From Flavobacteriales bacterium (GTDB taxonomy: Bacteria > Bacteroidota > Bacteroidia > Flavobacteriales > UBA7430): DNA of 36,419 bases. The position numbers were made by a program, and so were the translations under genes. How positions within the stretch are numbered: the stretch's first letter is position 1; each line of letters starts with the position of its first letter. The notes below the pieces were generated by a model. The model saw only the letters and a program-made list of their open reading frames with translations. It did no database searches and was not told the origin of the DNA. This document shows positions 1 through 8,800 of this stretch, one piece after another. The stretch is from NCBI GenBank assembly GCA_029247585.1, contig JAQWKY010000087.1, forward strand, positions 1 through 36,419, read 5' to 3'.

Positions 1-138
1 CTTGTTTTATTCTATCGTGCTACTGATGTATAAAGTCGTCTGGGGAATGTCAATGAAATGCTTGTTTTTTCAATTTTGGTTTTGAAAAACAATCGCTTGG
101 AAAGGGAGGAGTTGGGGCGGTTAGAGTGTTCTCTAGTT

Positions 139-1341
139 TTACTTGAGTGTTTTGCCCGGATATGTTTTTAAAGCTTCTTCCAGCACCTTAATGGCGTCTT
201 TTAGAGCTGAGATGTTGAGAACATATGCAAATCGAATTTGTTGTTTTCCAAGACCCGGAGTTGCATAAAATCCTTGTGCAGGAGCAACCATAATGGTTTT
301 ATTATTCCAACTAAAGTCTTCCAAAAGCCATTGTGCAAATTTGTCTGCGTCATCTATAGGCAATTGAGCGATGCAGTAGAATGCTCCTGATGGTTTAGGG
401 CAAATAACGCCGTCGATTTTATTCAGTCCATCAATCAATATGTTTCTACGATTCACATACTCTTTTACCACTTCTGTAAAATAGGAGTCCGAGGTTTTGA
501 GTGCCGCTTCCCCAGCTACTTGACCGAATGTTGGAGGACTTAGTCTTGCCTGCGAGAATTTTAGTGCCGTCTCTAGTAAATCTTTATTTCGAGTTACTAG
601 AAAACCTATACGAGCACCACACATACTGTAGCGTTTGGAAATGGAGTCTATAAGTATTGTGTTTTGATCTATTCCTTCGATTTCAAGAACAGAAATATGC
701 TTTTCATCATCATAGGTGAACTCTCGATAGACTTCGTCTGATATTAAAAATAAGTCGTGTTTCAACACGATTTCTTTTAGTGCATCTAATTCTTCTTTTG
801 AATGAAGATGTCCAGAAGGATTTCCGGGGTTGCAAATTAGAATTGCTTTTGTTTTGGGTGTGATGAGTTTTTCGAATTCGGATATTGACGGAAGCGCAAA
901 TCCATTTTCAATGTGAGATGTTATGGCTTTTACCGTAATACCCGCTGAAGCTAAAAATCCGTTGTAATTAGCGTAAAAGGGTTCTGATATAATAACCTCA
1001 TCACCTTCATCCATAACGCTATTTAAGGCCATGGTAACCGCCTCAGAACCTCCTGTAGTCACTAAGATGCTTTTATGATCAATAGCAACGCCAATTTTTT
1101 GGTAATATTCAGCCAGACCTTTTCTGAAAGAAAGGTTTCCAGCTGTATGACTATACTCTACAACACTAGGTTGAAAGTCTTTTATAGCGTCCAGGGCAAC
1201 TTGTGGAGTTTTAATATCTGGCTGCCCAATATTTAAGTGGATGACTTCAAGGCCTCTCTTTTTTGCATTTTCTGCAAAAGGTGCCAATTTACGAATTGGC
1301 GATTCTGGCATTCGAAGTCCCCTTTTGGAAATTCGTGGCAT
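139..1341 (-). CDS. PLP-dependent class I/II aminotransferase
   Basis: A 400-residue fold-type I aminotransferase of the aspartate aminotransferase-like family (cytoplasmic, PLP cofactor). Visible family landmarks are NPGNPSG with N171, SDEVY with D202 and Y205, the Schiff-base lysine K236 in SISKR, and R244 in CGARIGF; a C-terminal arginine in RFAYVLN probably binds the substrate carboxylate. Length is normal for the family. The start is the ATG that gives MPRISKRG; a second Met ten residues later is a possible alternative. The gene lies alone behind the DUF1573 terminator, so it probably has its own promoter. The amino-donor and keto-acid specificity cannot be read from sequence, so aspartate, alanine or aromatic substrates remain possible. 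Confidence 0.93.
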   Translation of the reverse strand: MPRISKRGLRMPESPIRKLAPFAENAKKRGLEVIHLNIGQPDIKTPQVALDAIKDFQPSVVEYSHTAGNLSFRKGLAEYYQKIGVAIDHKSILVTTGGSEAVTMALNSVMDEGDEVIISEPFYANYNGFLASAGITVKAITSHIENGFALPSISEFEKLITPKTKAILICNPGNPSGHLHSKEELDALKEIVLKHDLFLISDEVYREFTYDDEKHISVLEIEGIDQNTILIDSISKRYSMCGARIGFLVTRNKDLLETALKFSQARLSPPTFGQVAGEAALKTSDSYFTEVVKEYVNRRNILIDGLNKIDGVICPKPSGAFYCIAQLPIDDADKFAQWLLEDFSWNNKTIMVAPAQGFYATPGLGKQQIRFAYVLNISALKDAIKVLEEALKTYPGKTLK

Positions 1342-1370
1342 TATTTTGTTTTTAATTATGAATTAAAAAA

Positions 1371-1397
1371 AGTCTCACACACATAGGATGTGAGACT
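1371..1397 (-). terminator. Rho-independent terminator of the DUF1573 gene
   Basis: A perfect 9-bp stem, AGTCTCACA pairing with TGTGAGACT, with a 9-nt loop. On the minus strand it is followed by a run of T (complement of the A run at 1365-1370). It sits just after the DUF1573 stop codon and before the aminotransferase start, so it separates these two minus-strand genes. Confidence 0.85.
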
Positions 1398-1434
1398 GAT
1401 TTTATAAGTTATTAATGCAATATATATTCTATTA

Positions 1435-1863
1435 TTATTTTGCGGTAGGAGAACTACCTGCAGGTGTTTTTAAAGGTGAAGTTTCTTCTTCAGCAACAGC
1501 AAGCGTTTTACCTTTGATTCGGATAACTTTTGTTGGGGCAGTAATTGCGTTTGATGAAATGGTTACACTTTTATTGAATGCACCAATTCTCTTGGTATCG
1601 TATTTAACTTTTATAACGTGACTTTGGCCCGGAGCGATTGGTTCTTTTGGCCATACAGGAACGGTACAACCACAACTTCCTTTTGCATTAGAAATAATCA
1701 ATGGAGCATCTCCACTATTTGTGAAACTAAACTCATAAGCACCATCTCCATATTGATCGAAGGTTCCGAAATCATGGATTTCTTTTTCAAAAGAAATTTC
1801 TTGCGCTTGGGTTGTAAAGATTCCCATAACCGTAAATGCCGCTGCTAGAATTATTTTGTTCAT
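1435..1863 (-). CDS. DUF1573 domain-containing secreted protein
   Basis: A 142-residue protein starting MNKIILAAAF with a signal peptide ending near TTQAQ, followed by an Ig-like DUF1573 domain (motifs HDFGTF, NSGDAPLIISNAKGSCGCT, PGQSHVIKVKYDT) and a short Thr/Ser/Pro tail. DUF1573 proteins are very common in Bacteroidota and are exported to the periplasm or cell surface; their biochemical role is not established. The frame is open upstream to 1923, but the start at 1863 is preferred because it begins the signal peptide and because a good -33/-7 promoter occupies 1894-1923. A terminator follows directly. Confidence 0.88.
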   Translation of the reverse strand: MNKIILAAAFTVMGIFTTQAQEISFEKEIHDFGTFDQYGDGAYEFSFTNSGDAPLIISNAKGSCGCTVPVWPKEPIAPGQSHVIKVKYDTKRIGAFNKSVTISSNAITAPTKVIRIKGKTLAVAEEETSPLKTPAGSSPTAK

Positions 1864-1893
1864 CGTGAGTCGTTTTTTTAATTTTAGATAGTA

Positions 1894-1923
1894 CAAATCT
1901 AATAGAATCTCGTCAACTGCCAA
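1894..1923 (-). promoter_or_regulatory. Bacteroidota-type promoter of the DUF1573 gene
   Basis: On the minus strand, TTG (complement of 1921-1923), 19 nt, then TAGATTTG (complement of 1894-1901). This fits the Bacteroidota primary-sigma consensus TTG-N17-20-TAnnTTTG exactly and lies about 30 nt upstream of the chosen ATG, which supports that start. Confidence 0.75.
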
Positions 1924-2183
1924 AAGATTAGCAGAATCGTTACTGTTAAGGATGTGTTAAAGCTTTTTTAGGGGCTTTATTTACATCTATCATTAATTTT
2001 TTTCGTGGCTTAAGGCTTATGAGATTTTTTATATAATTTTTGTAATTCCGATTGGCATTTCATCAATCGCTGATTGACTGATTCTTGTAAGTAGTAGTGA
2101 AAATACAAATCAATCTATTATATCGCTTGTATATTATTTAGTAATTTGCGTTCGATTTTGCATAATAACTATATTTTATTCAC

Positions 2184-3263
2184 ATGGGTTCAAATTCCTT
2201 CGGAGAAATTTTTCGCTTAACCAGTTTTGGGGAGTCACACGGTAAGGCTATTGGTGGTATCATTGATGGCTGTCCAGCGGGCATTTCTATAGATTTTGAT
2301 GCAATTCAGTTGGAATTGGATCGAAGAAAACCGGGTCAGTCAAAGATAACGACTCAGCGTAAAGAGGCTGATCGCGCCGTTTTTCTGTCGGGTATATTTG
2401 AAGGGAAAACTTTAGGGACGCCCATTGCATTTGAAATTCTCAACAGCGATCCGAAGTCGAAAGATTACTCTCATATTAAAGATTCATATCGCCCTTCTCA
2501 TGCTGATTATACTTACGATACCAAATATGGAATACGTGATTACAGAGGAGGAGGAAGGTCTTCTGCTCGTGAAACGATTGCCAGAGTTGTTGCCGGAGCC
2601 ATTGCGAAACAGATCTTAATTGCTCTGGGTGTTGAAACACATGCTTATGTTTCTTCGGTAGGTGAAATAGCAATGGATGTGCACCACAGCCAGGTAGACG
2701 TATCTAAAATAGACGATAACATTGTACGCTGCCCTGATGAAGCCAAGGCAGAGGAAATGATATCCTACATCGACTCCATCCGTAAGCAAGGCGATACCGT
2801 TGGAGGAGTTATTACAGGATTAGCATTTAACGTTCCTGTAGGGCTTGGTGAACCTGTTTTTGATAAATTGCATGCCGATTTAGCAAAAGCCATGATGGGC
2901 ATCAATGCCGTGAAAGGTTTTGAATACGGTGGAGGATTTGAAATGTGTAAGCGCAGAGGTTCTGAAGTGAATGATTTATTCATCACAACTGATGAAGGCG
3001 TAAAGACCAAGTCAAACCATTCTGGAGGAATACAAGGTGGGATTTCCAACGGAGAGACGATTTATTTTAAAGTAGCTTTTAAGCCTGTAGCTACGATTAT
3101 GCGTGATCAGATATCTCTGAATGATAAGGGTGAAGAGGTTGTCGTAAAAGGAAAAGGTCGTCACGATCCATGTGTAGTTCCTAGAGCTGTAGCTATTGTA
3201 GAAGCCATGACGGCGATGGTCCTTTTAGATCATTATCTAAGAAATAAAAGCACAAAACTTTAA
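2184..3263 (+). CDS. aroC: Chorismate synthase
   Basis: Last step of the shikimate pathway: 5-enolpyruvylshikimate-3-phosphate to chorismate, using reduced FMN, in the cytoplasm. The 359-residue protein has the family signatures [14 protein letters not shown] near the N-terminus, the RRxGQS-type region ([14 protein letters not shown], around residue 48), [12 protein letters not shown] (around 119-130) and [15 protein letters not shown] (around 277). Full length for the family. It overlaps the next gene by one base (TAATG at 3261-3265), so the two are translationally coupled. No standard TAnnTTTG promoter is obvious in the 260 bases upstream. Confidence 0.97.
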   Translation: MGSNSFGEIFRLTSFGESHGKAIGGIIDGCPAGISIDFDAIQLELDRRKPGQSKITTQRKEADRAVFLSGIFEGKTLGTPIAFEILNSDPKSKDYSHIKDSYRPSHADYTYDTKYGIRDYRGGGRSSARETIARVVAGAIAKQILIALGVETHAYVSSVGEIAMDVHHSQVDVSKIDDNIVRCPDEAKAEEMISYIDSIRKQGDTVGGVITGLAFNVPVGLGEPVFDKLHADLAKAMMGINAVKGFEYGGGFEMCKRRGSEVNDLFITTDEGVKTKSNHSGGIQGGISNGETIYFKVAFKPVATIMRDQISLNDKGEEVVVKGKGRHDPCVVPRAVAIVEAMTAMVLLDHYLRNKSTKL

Positions 3264-4567
3264 TGTTGAAGAAGCACATTCCACTGCACTGGAAAATCAT
3301 TCTTGGAATGGTTTTGGGTGTTGCATTTGGACTGTTAGCTATTGTTCTGAATTGGGATCAATTCACCAGTCATTGGATTAAGCCTTTTGGAACCATTTTC
3401 ATCAATCTTCTTAAATTAATTGCCGTTCCCTTAGTCTTTGCATCTCTAATAAAAGGAGTTGCCAGTTTAAGTGATATTTCTCGGCTTTCAAGAATCGGAT
3501 CTAGAACCATAGCGCTCTATCTAGTTTCTACAGTTTTGGCAGTGACTACGGGATTATTGATTGTGAATACCATTCAACCAGGAACCTACTTTTCTGAAGA
3601 GAAAAGAATCGAGTTTAAAGAGAAATACGCTTCAAAAACAGAGGCGAAAATGGAGGCTGCCGCACAGGTGAAAGATCAGGGGCCTCTGCAGTTCTTGGTT
3701 GATATTGTTCCTCAAAACATCATGGATGCCAGTACCAGTAACAAGAATATGCTACAGGTAATTTTCTTTGCCCTTCTTTTTGGGATAGCCATGATTATGC
3801 TTCCGGATGAAAAAACGCTGTATGTAAAAGGTTTTTTTGACGGTATTAATGAAATTATACTACAGATTGTTGATCTTATCATGAAGATGGCGCCCTACGG
3901 AGTTTTCGCTCTATTGGCATCGCTCATGGTTGATTTTTCTGATGGAGATGTTTATAATCTTGTTGAATTGTTCTCTGCTTTAGGCTTGTATTCTATGGCC
4001 GTAATTCTCGGTTTGTTTATTATGATTTTGGTGGTGTATCCGATGGTTTTGAAACTATTCACTAAAATGAGTTATTTGAAATTTTTCAAAGGAATCATGC
4101 CGGCTCAGCTCTTAGCCTTCTCAACGAGTTCTAGTGCGGCTACTTTACCAGTTACGATGGAACGTTGCGAAGATCATCTGGGTATTTCTAAAGAAGTCAG
4201 TTCATTTGTTTTGCCTTTAGGAGCCACTATTAATATGGATGGAACAAGCTTGTATCAAGCCGTAGCTGCTGTTTTTATAGCACAGGCTTTTGGAGTAGAC
4301 TTGGATCTGTCTCAACAATTGACCATTGTTTTAACAGCCACATTGGCATCCATTGGAGCTGCTGCAGTTCCGGGAGCTGGCTTAGTCATGCTGGTGATTG
4401 TTTTGGGATCAGTGGGTATGGATCCAGAAGGAGTTGCGTTGATTTTTGCGGTTGATCGTATTCTTGACATGCTTCGTACGGTTGTAAATGTAACAGGTGA
4501 TGCCACAGTTGCAACGGTTATAGCAAGTACGGAGGGGCAATTAAGGTCGAATCCAAAAACGGAATAG
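3263..4567 (+). CDS. Dicarboxylate/amino acid:cation symporter (DAACS family)
   Basis: A 434-residue inner-membrane secondary transporter of the GltP/GltPh/DctA family, importing acidic amino acids or C4-dicarboxylates with sodium or protons. Family features seen are the serine-rich re-entrant hairpin SSSAATLPVTM (around residue 289), NMDGTSLY (around 325), the second hairpin PGAGLVMLVIVL, and the substrate-binding helix DRILDMLRTVVNVTGD near the C-terminus. Length is usual for the family. The start codon overlaps the aroC stop. Substrate and coupling ion cannot be fixed from sequence; the TGD and RTVVNV residues resemble glutamate/aspartate members, which is only a hint. Confidence 0.93.
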   Translation: MLKKHIPLHWKIILGMVLGVAFGLLAIVLNWDQFTSHWIKPFGTIFINLLKLIAVPLVFASLIKGVASLSDISRLSRIGSRTIALYLVSTVLAVTTGLLIVNTIQPGTYFSEEKRIEFKEKYASKTEAKMEAAAQVKDQGPLQFLVDIVPQNIMDASTSNKNMLQVIFFALLFGIAMIMLPDEKTLYVKGFFDGINEIILQIVDLIMKMAPYGVFALLASLMVDFSDGDVYNLVELFSALGLYSMAVILGLFIMILVVYPMVLKLFTKMSYLKFFKGIMPAQLLAFSTSSSAATLPVTMERCEDHLGISKEVSSFVLPLGATINMDGTSLYQAVAAVFIAQAFGVDLDLSQQLTIVLTATLASIGAAAVPGAGLVMLVIVLGSVGMDPEGVALIFAVDRILDMLRTVVNVTGDATVATVIASTEGQLRSNPKTE

Positions 4568-4693
4568 AACAGCTGTCAAAGAGGACGATAATCCGATGTT
4601 ATATATCTTTTAATTTTATAGATATTTTAATTAAATCCCCTACATTTGATTTTAACTTAACGGAACTATTCTTACGAATTAAATATACACAAA

Positions 4694-5173
4694 ATGAGAG
4701 TACTAATTTTTTCGCTATCCATTTTACTTTTGAGTTTTACATCTTGTAAAAAAGATGAGGTCGTTGACAATTCACCATCAGTTATAGGGTCGTGGGAAAT
4801 AGTACAAACGGCTACTACGCACGAGCTCGGTTATCTTGACCATCTTGACCAAGATGCCATACTTGACAAGGTTGTCAACAGTCGCGTAACAACAACGGTA
4901 GATCATCAAAACCAGTTTGAAGTTTTGGATATTTCTAGAGCTTCAATGACTTGGACAGATCTTCAATCCGAAACCAAGTTGTACAATTGGACGTTTGAGG
5001 GTAATTTATTTACTTTGATGGGAACTGATACGATGAAGTATCATGTAACCGAATTGACTTATGATTCTTTTGTCTTTTTCATTAAAGATTTAAGACCCTA
5101 TTCCGACTCAACAAAATTATATGCTTACGAAGAGTATCAGTATGTATATCATCTTAATAAAGTGAATGACTAG
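4694..5173 (+). CDS. Putative lipoprotein, lipocalin-like fold possible
   Basis: A 159-residue protein with a lipoprotein signal peptide: hydrophobic core at residues 3-16 and lipobox FTSC with the lipidated cysteine at position 18. The mature part begins KKDE and contains GSWEIVQT followed by alternating beta-type segments, a layout seen in small lipocalin-like Bacteroidota lipoproteins. No family could be assigned with certainty. It stands alone, 126 bases after the symporter, and is followed by the structured repeat element. Confidence 0.75.
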   Translation: MRVLIFSLSILLLSFTSCKKDEVVDNSPSVIGSWEIVQTATTHELGYLDHLDQDAILDKVVNSRVTTTVDHQNQFEVLDISRASMTWTDLQSETKLYNWTFEGNLFTLMGTDTMKYHVTELTYDSFVFFIKDLRPYSDSTKLYAYEEYQYVYHLNKVND

Positions 5174-5282
5174 GCACTTTCGGGAGTAAGGTGCAATTTC
5201 GATTGATTTATTATTTTCTTATGTGATTTATGTTGATTAAGATGTTTTTTTAATCTGCTCGTCTGTTTCTAAAAGTTTCCCT

Positions 5283-5752
5283 GAACAGATAAATTGTTTG
5301 CTTTCGCAAACAGATTTATGTCCTTTTGCCTTGATGCAAAAGGACGAAAAAATCAAGGCTTACAAAACTCCGTTATCCTTCTCTTGTAAAAGCTAAGTGC
5401 GGTTGGGTGATCTCCTCATAAATTCGGAGCTTCCCAATCTTACTAAGCTTTTACTGTGATCAGAATAACTCCTTTTTGAATGCCCTTTTAAAAAAAGATT
5501 AAAAAACAAAATCCCATTTTTACACTTAAGGGATCGACATGTTTTTGTTCTCGTAGTATTTGAAAAAAGGTGAATAGTCCTGGGTGAAGTAGCAACAAGC
5601 GAGCTTGTCTGCCAAAGGCAGGCCTGGCGGCTCTTGTTGCGGTGGTGATGAACCTTTTGTACAAATCAAGAGAAGAAAATGAAGTCTTGACTTTTTGGTG
5701 CTTTTGTGTCAAGACAAAAGCACATAAAATTGTTTCGTGGTAAACAAATGGA
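5283..5752. repeat. MITE-like inverted-repeat element with pseudoknot-forming ends
   Basis: A non-coding element of about 470 bp bounded by imperfect inverted repeats (about 5289-5361 and 5681-5750, roughly 75% alike). Each arm has an outer hairpin region (left 5289-5319, right about 5729-5747) and an inner motif. In the left inner motif, TCCTTTTG (5321-5328) pairs with CAAAAGGA (5337-5344) and its loop CCTTGAT (5329-5335) pairs with ATCAAGG (5352-5358), an H-type pseudoknot. The right arm (complement of 5681-5723) has the same architecture with GTGCTTTTG/CAAAAGCAC and TCTTGAC/GTCAAGA. The interior holds two more large hairpins (5386-5454 and 5592-5640). A 74-codon minus-strand frame at 5488-5712 lies across the structured ends and is not accepted as a gene. 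The exact boundaries are approximate. Confidence 0.7.
5386..5454. repeat. Long three-tier hairpin inside the inverted-repeat element
   Basis: GTAAAAGCT-A-AGT (5386-5398) pairs with ACT-A-AGCTTTTAC (5442-5454), 12 of 13 positions. Inside it TTGGG (5403-5407) pairs with CCCAA (5433-5437), and CTCC (5412-5415) pairs with GGAG (5426-5429). The nesting of three stems in 69 bases argues that structure rather than coding is what is maintained here. Confidence 0.6.
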
Positions 5753-5818
5753 CGAACAATTAAAGTTTAGACTGCTCTGAAGGCTCCAAATTCTTTGTAG
5801 TTTCATAAAAGATAAAAC

Positions 5819-5863
5819 CCCGATTTTGTGCTGTTAAGATCATTTTTGGGGCTTTTGTTTTAA
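5819..5863 (-). terminator. Possible terminator after purL
   Basis: Read on the minus strand, AAAAGCCCC pairs with GGGGTTTT across a loop of about 30 nt, shortly downstream of the purL stop codon. The stem is reasonable but the loop is long, so this is a weaker terminator than the others in the window. Confidence 0.4.
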
Positions 5864-5869
5864 AAACAT

Positions 5870-8800
5870 TCATTTCGTTTTTTCTGCAACCCAGTTACGA
5901 GCATTTACAAAAGCTTCGATCCATGGCGAAACTTCGTTTCCATTTTCCGGATAGTGAGCCCAGTTCCAAGGGAATATCGACCGCTCCGGGTGAGGCATCA
6001 TCACCAAGTGACGGCCGTCTTTTGAAGTGATGGCTGCCGTGTTAAAGTCAGAGCCGTTTGGATTGGCAGGGTAGTTCTTGTAGCTGTACTTCGACACAAT
6101 ATGGTATTGGTCTTCATTGTAAGGTAAATTGAACTTACCTTCACCGTGTGCCACCCAAACACCTAAACGAGAACCCGATAGTGTGCTAAACATCACTGAG
6201 TTGTTTTCCGGTATATCTATATTCACAAAACCAGACTCAAATTTGTGAGAGTCGTTGTGAAGCATTTTTGGTTTTTCTTCGTGCTCCGGGTTGATCATTC
6301 CCAACTCTATGAATAACTGACAACCGTTACAAATACCTAAGGATAGTGTGTCTTCTCTTTCGAAGAAGTTTTTCAGGGCCGTACGTGCATTGTTGTTATA
6401 CTTAAATGAACCGGCCCATCCTTTTGCAGAGCCTAAAACGTCTGAGTTAGAGAATCCACCAACGGCAGCGATAAAGTTTACATCTGATAAATCTTCACGA
6501 CCGCTCATTAAGTCGGTCATGTGGATGTCTTTCACATCGAAACCGGCCAGGTAAAGTGCATACGCCATTTCACGTTCAGAGTTTGAACCCTTTTCACGGA
6601 TGATGGCCGCTTTTAATCCACTAGCTGTTTTTCTGTTTGGATCTAATCCCATGGCTGCCAACTGTCCGCTGAAACCTTCAGGGAAGTTGAATTCCAATGG
6701 CATGTGCTTGTAGTTGTTAAATCGCTCAAGTGCTTTTTCTTCACCACTCTGTTTGCGGTCTAACAAGTACGAAGTCTTGTACCAAACATCTCTTAAATCG
6801 CTAACGCTTAAGTTGAAGTTTGTATCCTTATTGGTAATGCTTAATTCAGAAGCATTGGTAGCATGACCAATGGTGTGGTAAGCAATATTCATTTCTGTTA
6901 AAATAGCATCCGCCTTGTCGTTGTCATTTACCTGAAGTAAAACACCTGAGTTTTCAGCGAATAAGACTTTAACAATATCTTGTTCGTTTAAGCCTGATAG
7001 ATCGATGTCGGCACCGAGGTTTACATCTGCAAAACAGAGTTCTAATAAAGCGGTAATTAAACCACCGGCAGAAATGTCGTGTCCGGCCTCAACCAGGTCA
7101 GACTTGATCAATTTCTGAATCGCATTGAACCCATTTTTAAAGAATTCAGCATCTTTAATTGTTGGCGTTTCAGAACCTACTTTGTTATTTATTTGAGCAA
7201 ATGAACTACCCCCTAATTTAAACGCATCTTGCGATAAGTTGATGTAGATGATCGGTGCATTTTCTTTTTTCTTTAATACAGGACTCACCACCTGGTTGAT
7301 GTTACTACACTCACCAATGGCAGAAATGATTACCGTACCTGGAGAAATCACTTTGTTTCCGTCTTTGTACTTCTGTGTCATTGATAAACTATCCTTTCCG
7401 GTAGGAACGTTAATCCCTAAAGAAATAGCGAAGTCACTGATCCCTTTTACTGCATCGTACAAGCGTGCATCTTCCCCTTCATTTCTACACGGCCACATCC
7501 AGTTGGCACTTAAAGAAACTCCGTTTAAGTTATCGGTAATAGGAGCGAAGACGATGTTTGTTAAGGCCTCGGCAATAGAATTGCGCGAACCGGCAACAGG
7601 ATCGATCAATGCACTTACAGGAGCGTGTCCTACCGAAGTAGCAACACCCAATTGACCTTTGTAATCTAAGGCCATCACACCACAGTTGTTTAGTGGGATG
7701 TGTAAAGGTCCTGTATTTTGTTGTTTGGCAACTCTACCCGATACACAACGGTCAACTTTGTTGGTTAACCAGTCTTTACATGCCACTGCTTCTAATTGAA
7801 GAACCGATGTAATGTATTCTAACAGGTTGTCTTGATTGTATGTTAGATTAGAGAAGTTTGAATCTTCTCTATGGTCTGTCATAATAGTTTTTGGAGAAGA
7901 ACCAAAGTAGTGATTCAACTTCATGTCGATAGGTTTACGACCGTCTTTACTTGACTCAAAAGAGAAGTTCATGTCGCTGGTAATTTCACCTACATTGTAG
8001 AAAGGTGCTCTTTCACGCTCGGAGATTTTACGAAGTTCTTCGAGGTGTTTTTCATCGATGACCAATCCCATACGTTCTTGAGATTCATTACCTACAATTT
8101 CTTTTGCGGATAGGGTAGGGTCTCCTACAGGAAGGGCATCCAGGTCTATTTTTCCACCTGTTTCTTCCACCAATTCCGACAGGCAGTTTAGGTGTCCACC
8201 GGCACCGTGGTCGTGAATGGAAACGATTGGATTATCATCACTTTCTACCATAGCTCTAATCGCATTGGCAGCACGTTTTTGCATTTCAGGGTTTGAACGC
8301 TGAATAGCATTCAATTCGATGGCGTTATCCAATTCACCGGTATCAACAGAAGATACCGAAGAACCTCCCATACCAATACGGTAGTTGTCACCACCTAAAA
8401 TTACGACGCGGTCACCTTTGTTAGGTACATCTTTAAGGGCATCCTCATGTTTACCCCATCCGATACCACCGGCCAACATGATCACCTTATCGAAACCAAG
8501 TTGTTTATTGTTTTCTTCGTGTTCAAAAGTCAAAACCGAACCCGAAATTAAAGGCTGACCGAATTTGTTCCCGAAGTCAGAAGCACCATTTGATGCTTTT
8601 ATTAAAATATCCATGGGTGTTTGGTACAGCCATGGACGCTCTTCCATTCCTGCTTCCCAATTACGCTCTTCTTCCAAACGAGAGTAGGAAGTCATGTAAA
8701 CGGCAGTACCTGCTAAAGGTAAACTACCTTTACCTCCAGCCAGACGGTCTCTAATCTCACCACCCGAACCTGTTGCAGCTCCATTAAAAGGTTCTACCGT

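Noticed and set aside
2-85. Plus-strand stop-terminated frame at the left edge (hydrophobic, ends CLFFQFWF)
   Set aside because: It could be the tail of a membrane protein, but 28 codons with no motif are too few to support a gene.
5488-5712. Minus-strand 74-codon frame in the inverted-repeat element
   Set aside because: It runs across the right-hand pseudoknot arm and the 5592-5640 hairpin, has biased low-quality composition, and is explained by the structured repeat.
7248-7655. Plus-strand 135-codon frame inside purL
   Set aside because: It is fully antisense to conserved PurL sequence, with no signals of its own.
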